Assembly (NCBI GenBank): GCA_025450375.1
Contig: JANWHO010000176.1
Span: forward strand, 1-8,793
Reading direction: 5' to 3'
Origin: Chloroflexota bacterium
Lineage (GTDB): Bacteria > Chloroflexota > UBA5177 > JANWHV01
Length of the DNA: 8,793 nucleotides
The position numbers were made by a program, and so were the translations under genes. Shown here in pieces: positions 8,027 to 8,793 of the stretch. Under the pieces are notes generated by a model, which worked only from the letters and a program-made list of their open reading frames with translations, did no database searches and was not told the origin of the DNA. Every line of letters begins with the position of its first letter. The stretch's first letter is position 1.

Positions 8027-8074
8027 GTGCCGCTTGAGGGGGGAAATGTGATTGAGTTGGCGCATGGACGATCC

Positions 8075-8110
8075 AGCGGATCGCCGCTAAGGGTTCCCGC
8101 GCACGAACCC
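8075..8110. repeat. Two short adjacent hairpins (8075-8088 and 8091-8110)
   Basis: AGCGG (8075-8079) and CCGCT (8084-8088) flank an ATCG loop. GGGTTC (8091-8096) and GAACCC (8105-8110) flank an 8-nt loop. Both lie just downstream (in the leftward sense) of the candidate promoter at 8122-8149. Short stems like these can occur by chance in GC-rich DNA; their clustering with the 7986-8026 repeat is the reason to record them. Confidence 0.35.
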
Positions 8111-8121
8111 CATGCCGCTCC

Positions 8122-8149
8122 ATTATCCTCTATCTCGAATAATAAACAA
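8122..8149 (-). promoter_or_regulatory. Candidate sigma-70-like promoter for the leftward operon
   Basis: On the minus strand TTGTTT (8144-8149) and GATAAT (8122-8127) are 16 bp apart, inside the only AT-rich island of the intergenic region. The -10 matches five of six consensus bases, the -35 three of six. A start near 8115 would give a leader of about 335 nt before the binding-protein gene. CTCTAT (8128-8133) and ATAGAG (8149-8154) form an inverted repeat across the spacer and -35, a plausible operator position. No transcript data are available, so this is tentative. Confidence 0.3.
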
Positions 8150-8261
8150 TAGAGAAGGCAACGTGGAGCGCCCGGATCAGTTGCTCCAGCGGTACACCAG
8201 GACCATACAAAGAGTTCCCACGTGCTCTTGCGCCATACTGCCACCCAGCGGGGTCAAATTG

Positions 8262-8300
8262 CTGTACCCTGTGGAACAGAATGCGCGCGCGACGGTACAG
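8262..8300. repeat. 7-bp inverted repeat CTGTACC...GGTACAG before the small gene
   Basis: CTGTACC (8262-8268) and GGTACAG (8294-8300) are exact reverse complements 25 bp apart, about 75-110 bp before the rightward start at 8374. Further GGTACA copies occur at 8191-8196 and 8722-8727. They may be regulator half-sites, but short words like this need statistical support. Confidence 0.3.
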
Positions 8301-8373
8301 GCAAGGCGATGAAGTTGCCGGGCCCCCAGGGGACGCTGGTGGGTCGGCCCACGGATCGTTCGAGGGAGGGGCC

Positions 8374-8622
8374 ATGGCGGACGTAGAGCGCATGCGGGCT
8401 CTGCTGCCCCAATTGCTACATCAGGGCGAGGCGAACCACCATCGCTTCCGCGGATCGGGACGGGTCTGGAAGTATGACGTGGACAGTACCCGTGGCCGCT
8501 CGCGTATCGTCGCCACCTGCGAGCTGTGTGCCGCCCGCGTGGAGATTGCCACCGGCAGCCTGGATGTGTGCTGGGACGACAGCGCCGCCCTTCTCTATCC
8601 CTGCCTGCACGAGTTTCATTGA
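8374..8622 (+). CDS. Small four-cysteine protein of unknown function
   Basis: This 82-residue rightward gene is not one I recognise. The ATG at 8374-8376 is chosen over an in-frame ATG at 8281 because GGGAGGGG lies directly upstream and the 31 extra residues are low-complexity. Cysteines are at 49, 52 (CELC), 66 and 77, with His79 and His82 close behind the last; the CxxC plus two later cysteines could bind zinc like a small ribbon. Residues 1-20 look helical (MADVERMRALLPQLLHQGEA), followed by a basic stretch (23-45) and a Cys-containing half with beta-like segments. There is no signal peptide or membrane segment. It is transcribed away from the sugar operon, so a functional link is not implied. 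A nucleic-acid-binding or adaptor role is possible but not shown. Confidence 0.6.
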   Translation: MADVERMRALLPQLLHQGEANHHRFRGSGRVWKYDVDSTRGRSRIVATCELCAARVEIATGSLDVCWDDSAALLYPCLHEFH

Positions 8623-8775
8623 TGCCGCCCGGCCTCGCGGTCACGAATCAGAAGCGCGGGTCTCCAGGTGTGAGGCACACTCCTCACAATTGCCCACTGA
8701 GTACCGGTGCCTGCCTCACACGGTACACTCGCATGTGACGGGACGGCATCTGGGCCGGACCGGGAGAGGGCGCTG
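8623..8775. other. 153-bp intergenic region with overlapping inverted repeats
   Basis: This non-coding stretch separates the small gene from the next rightward start. It contains TGTGAGG-N6-CCTCACA, a 10-bp inverted repeat (GTGTGAGGCA with TGCCTCACAC) and GTACCG...CGGTAC. A TACACT at 8724-8729 could be a -10 element for the downstream gene, but I see no matching -35. Confidence 0.5.
8668..8726 (+). promoter_or_regulatory. Operator-like palindrome and competing stem-loops
   Basis: TGTGAGG (8669-8675) and CCTCACA (8682-8688) form a perfect 7-bp dyad with a 6-bp spacer, a typical regulator-site geometry. A third half-site, CCTCACA (8714-8720), is part of TGCCTCACAC (8712-8721), which is the exact complement of GTGTGAGGCA (8668-8677). 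GTACCG (8701-8706) and CGGTAC (8721-8726) form another pair. The first segment can pair with either partner but not both. It could be a DNA operator, a leader switch, or a weak terminator for the small gene; no T-run is present. Confidence 0.45.
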
Positions 8776-8793
8776 ATGCCCGCGACCGCGCGG
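8776..8793 (+). CDS. Possible start of the next rightward gene (first six codons only)
   Basis: An ATG at 8776 is preceded by GGGAGAGGG (8762-8770) at 5 nt, good Shine-Dalgarno spacing, and reads MPATAR to the window end. The product cannot be identified from six residues. The call rests on the ribosome site and on the regulatory-looking repeats upstream. Confidence 0.35.

Larger units (their letters stand above)
7779..8373. other. 595-bp intergenic region between the operon and the small rightward gene
   Basis: I find no convincing gene here. Open frames occur on both strands, but they overlap one another, have low-complexity basic compositions and lack good ribosome sites. Base composition changes locally: most is GC-rich, but 8121-8155 is an AT-rich island. 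The region probably holds the control region and a long leader of the leftward operon, plus the promoter of the rightward gene. No tRNA, rRNA or known riboswitch signature was recognised. Confidence 0.6.

Noticed and set aside
7960..8030. Possible T-box-like or other riboswitch
   Set aside because: GC-rich stems are present, but the conserved T-box sequence and any other known riboswitch core are missing.
8091..8110. GGGTTC...GAACCC resembling a tRNA T-arm
   Set aside because: The loop is 8 nt without the T-loop consensus, and no acceptor, anticodon or D-arm can be built around it.
7785..8312. Several overlapping open frames in the intergenic region
   Set aside because: They overlap on both strands, lack good ribosome sites and have compositions typical of random GC-rich translation.

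Overview
This is a GC-rich bacterial window, almost fully occupied on its left side by one leftward (minus-strand) sugar or polyol uptake and oxidation operon. Nothing in it fixes the phylum. The GC-rich codon use, a Sec-exported binding protein without a lipobox cysteine, and the combination of a CUT2 (ribose-type) ABC transporter with dehydrogenases would fit a high-GC environmental lineage such as Chloroflexota or a relative. That placement is a guess.

Layout in the direction of transcription (right to left). The first gene encodes a CUT2-type periplasmic sugar-binding protein (6723-7778). A perfect 27-bp inverted repeat with a 4-nt loop (6660-6717) fills the gap after it. Next come a double-domain RbsA-like ATPase (5138-6652), two RbsC-like permeases (4131-5138 and 3141-4127), a TIM-barrel sugar isomerase/epimerase (2205-3119), a zinc-dependent medium-chain dehydrogenase (1167-2201) and a Gfo/Idh/MocA-family oxidoreductase (from 1153, running off the left edge a few residues from its expected end). 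Apart from the hairpin gap, intergenic distances range from -1 to 21 bp, so this looks like one transcription unit.

Inferred joint role: the binding protein and ABC transporter import an unphosphorylated sugar, polyol or anhydrosugar. The two dehydrogenases and the TIM-barrel enzyme then oxidise and rearrange it. No sugar kinase is visible, so the route looks oxidative (keto-sugar, inositol-like or levoglucosan-like) rather than kinase-first. The substrate cannot be read from sequence alone.

The right part (7779-8793) is different. About 595 bp between the binding-protein gene and a small rightward gene hold no convincing gene. They contain a possible minus-strand promoter near an AT-rich island (8121-8155) and several GC-rich inverted repeats that would lie in a long 5' leader. 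A small rightward gene (8374-8622) encodes an unrecognised 82-residue protein with four cysteines. After it, 8623-8775 carries a perfect operator-like palindrome and overlapping, mutually exclusive inverted repeats. These lie just before a likely next rightward gene whose first six codons end the window.

The features most worth following up are the 27-bp hairpin, whose 3' arm contains the likely ribosome-binding site of the ATPase gene, and the switch-like repeat cluster at 8668-8726.
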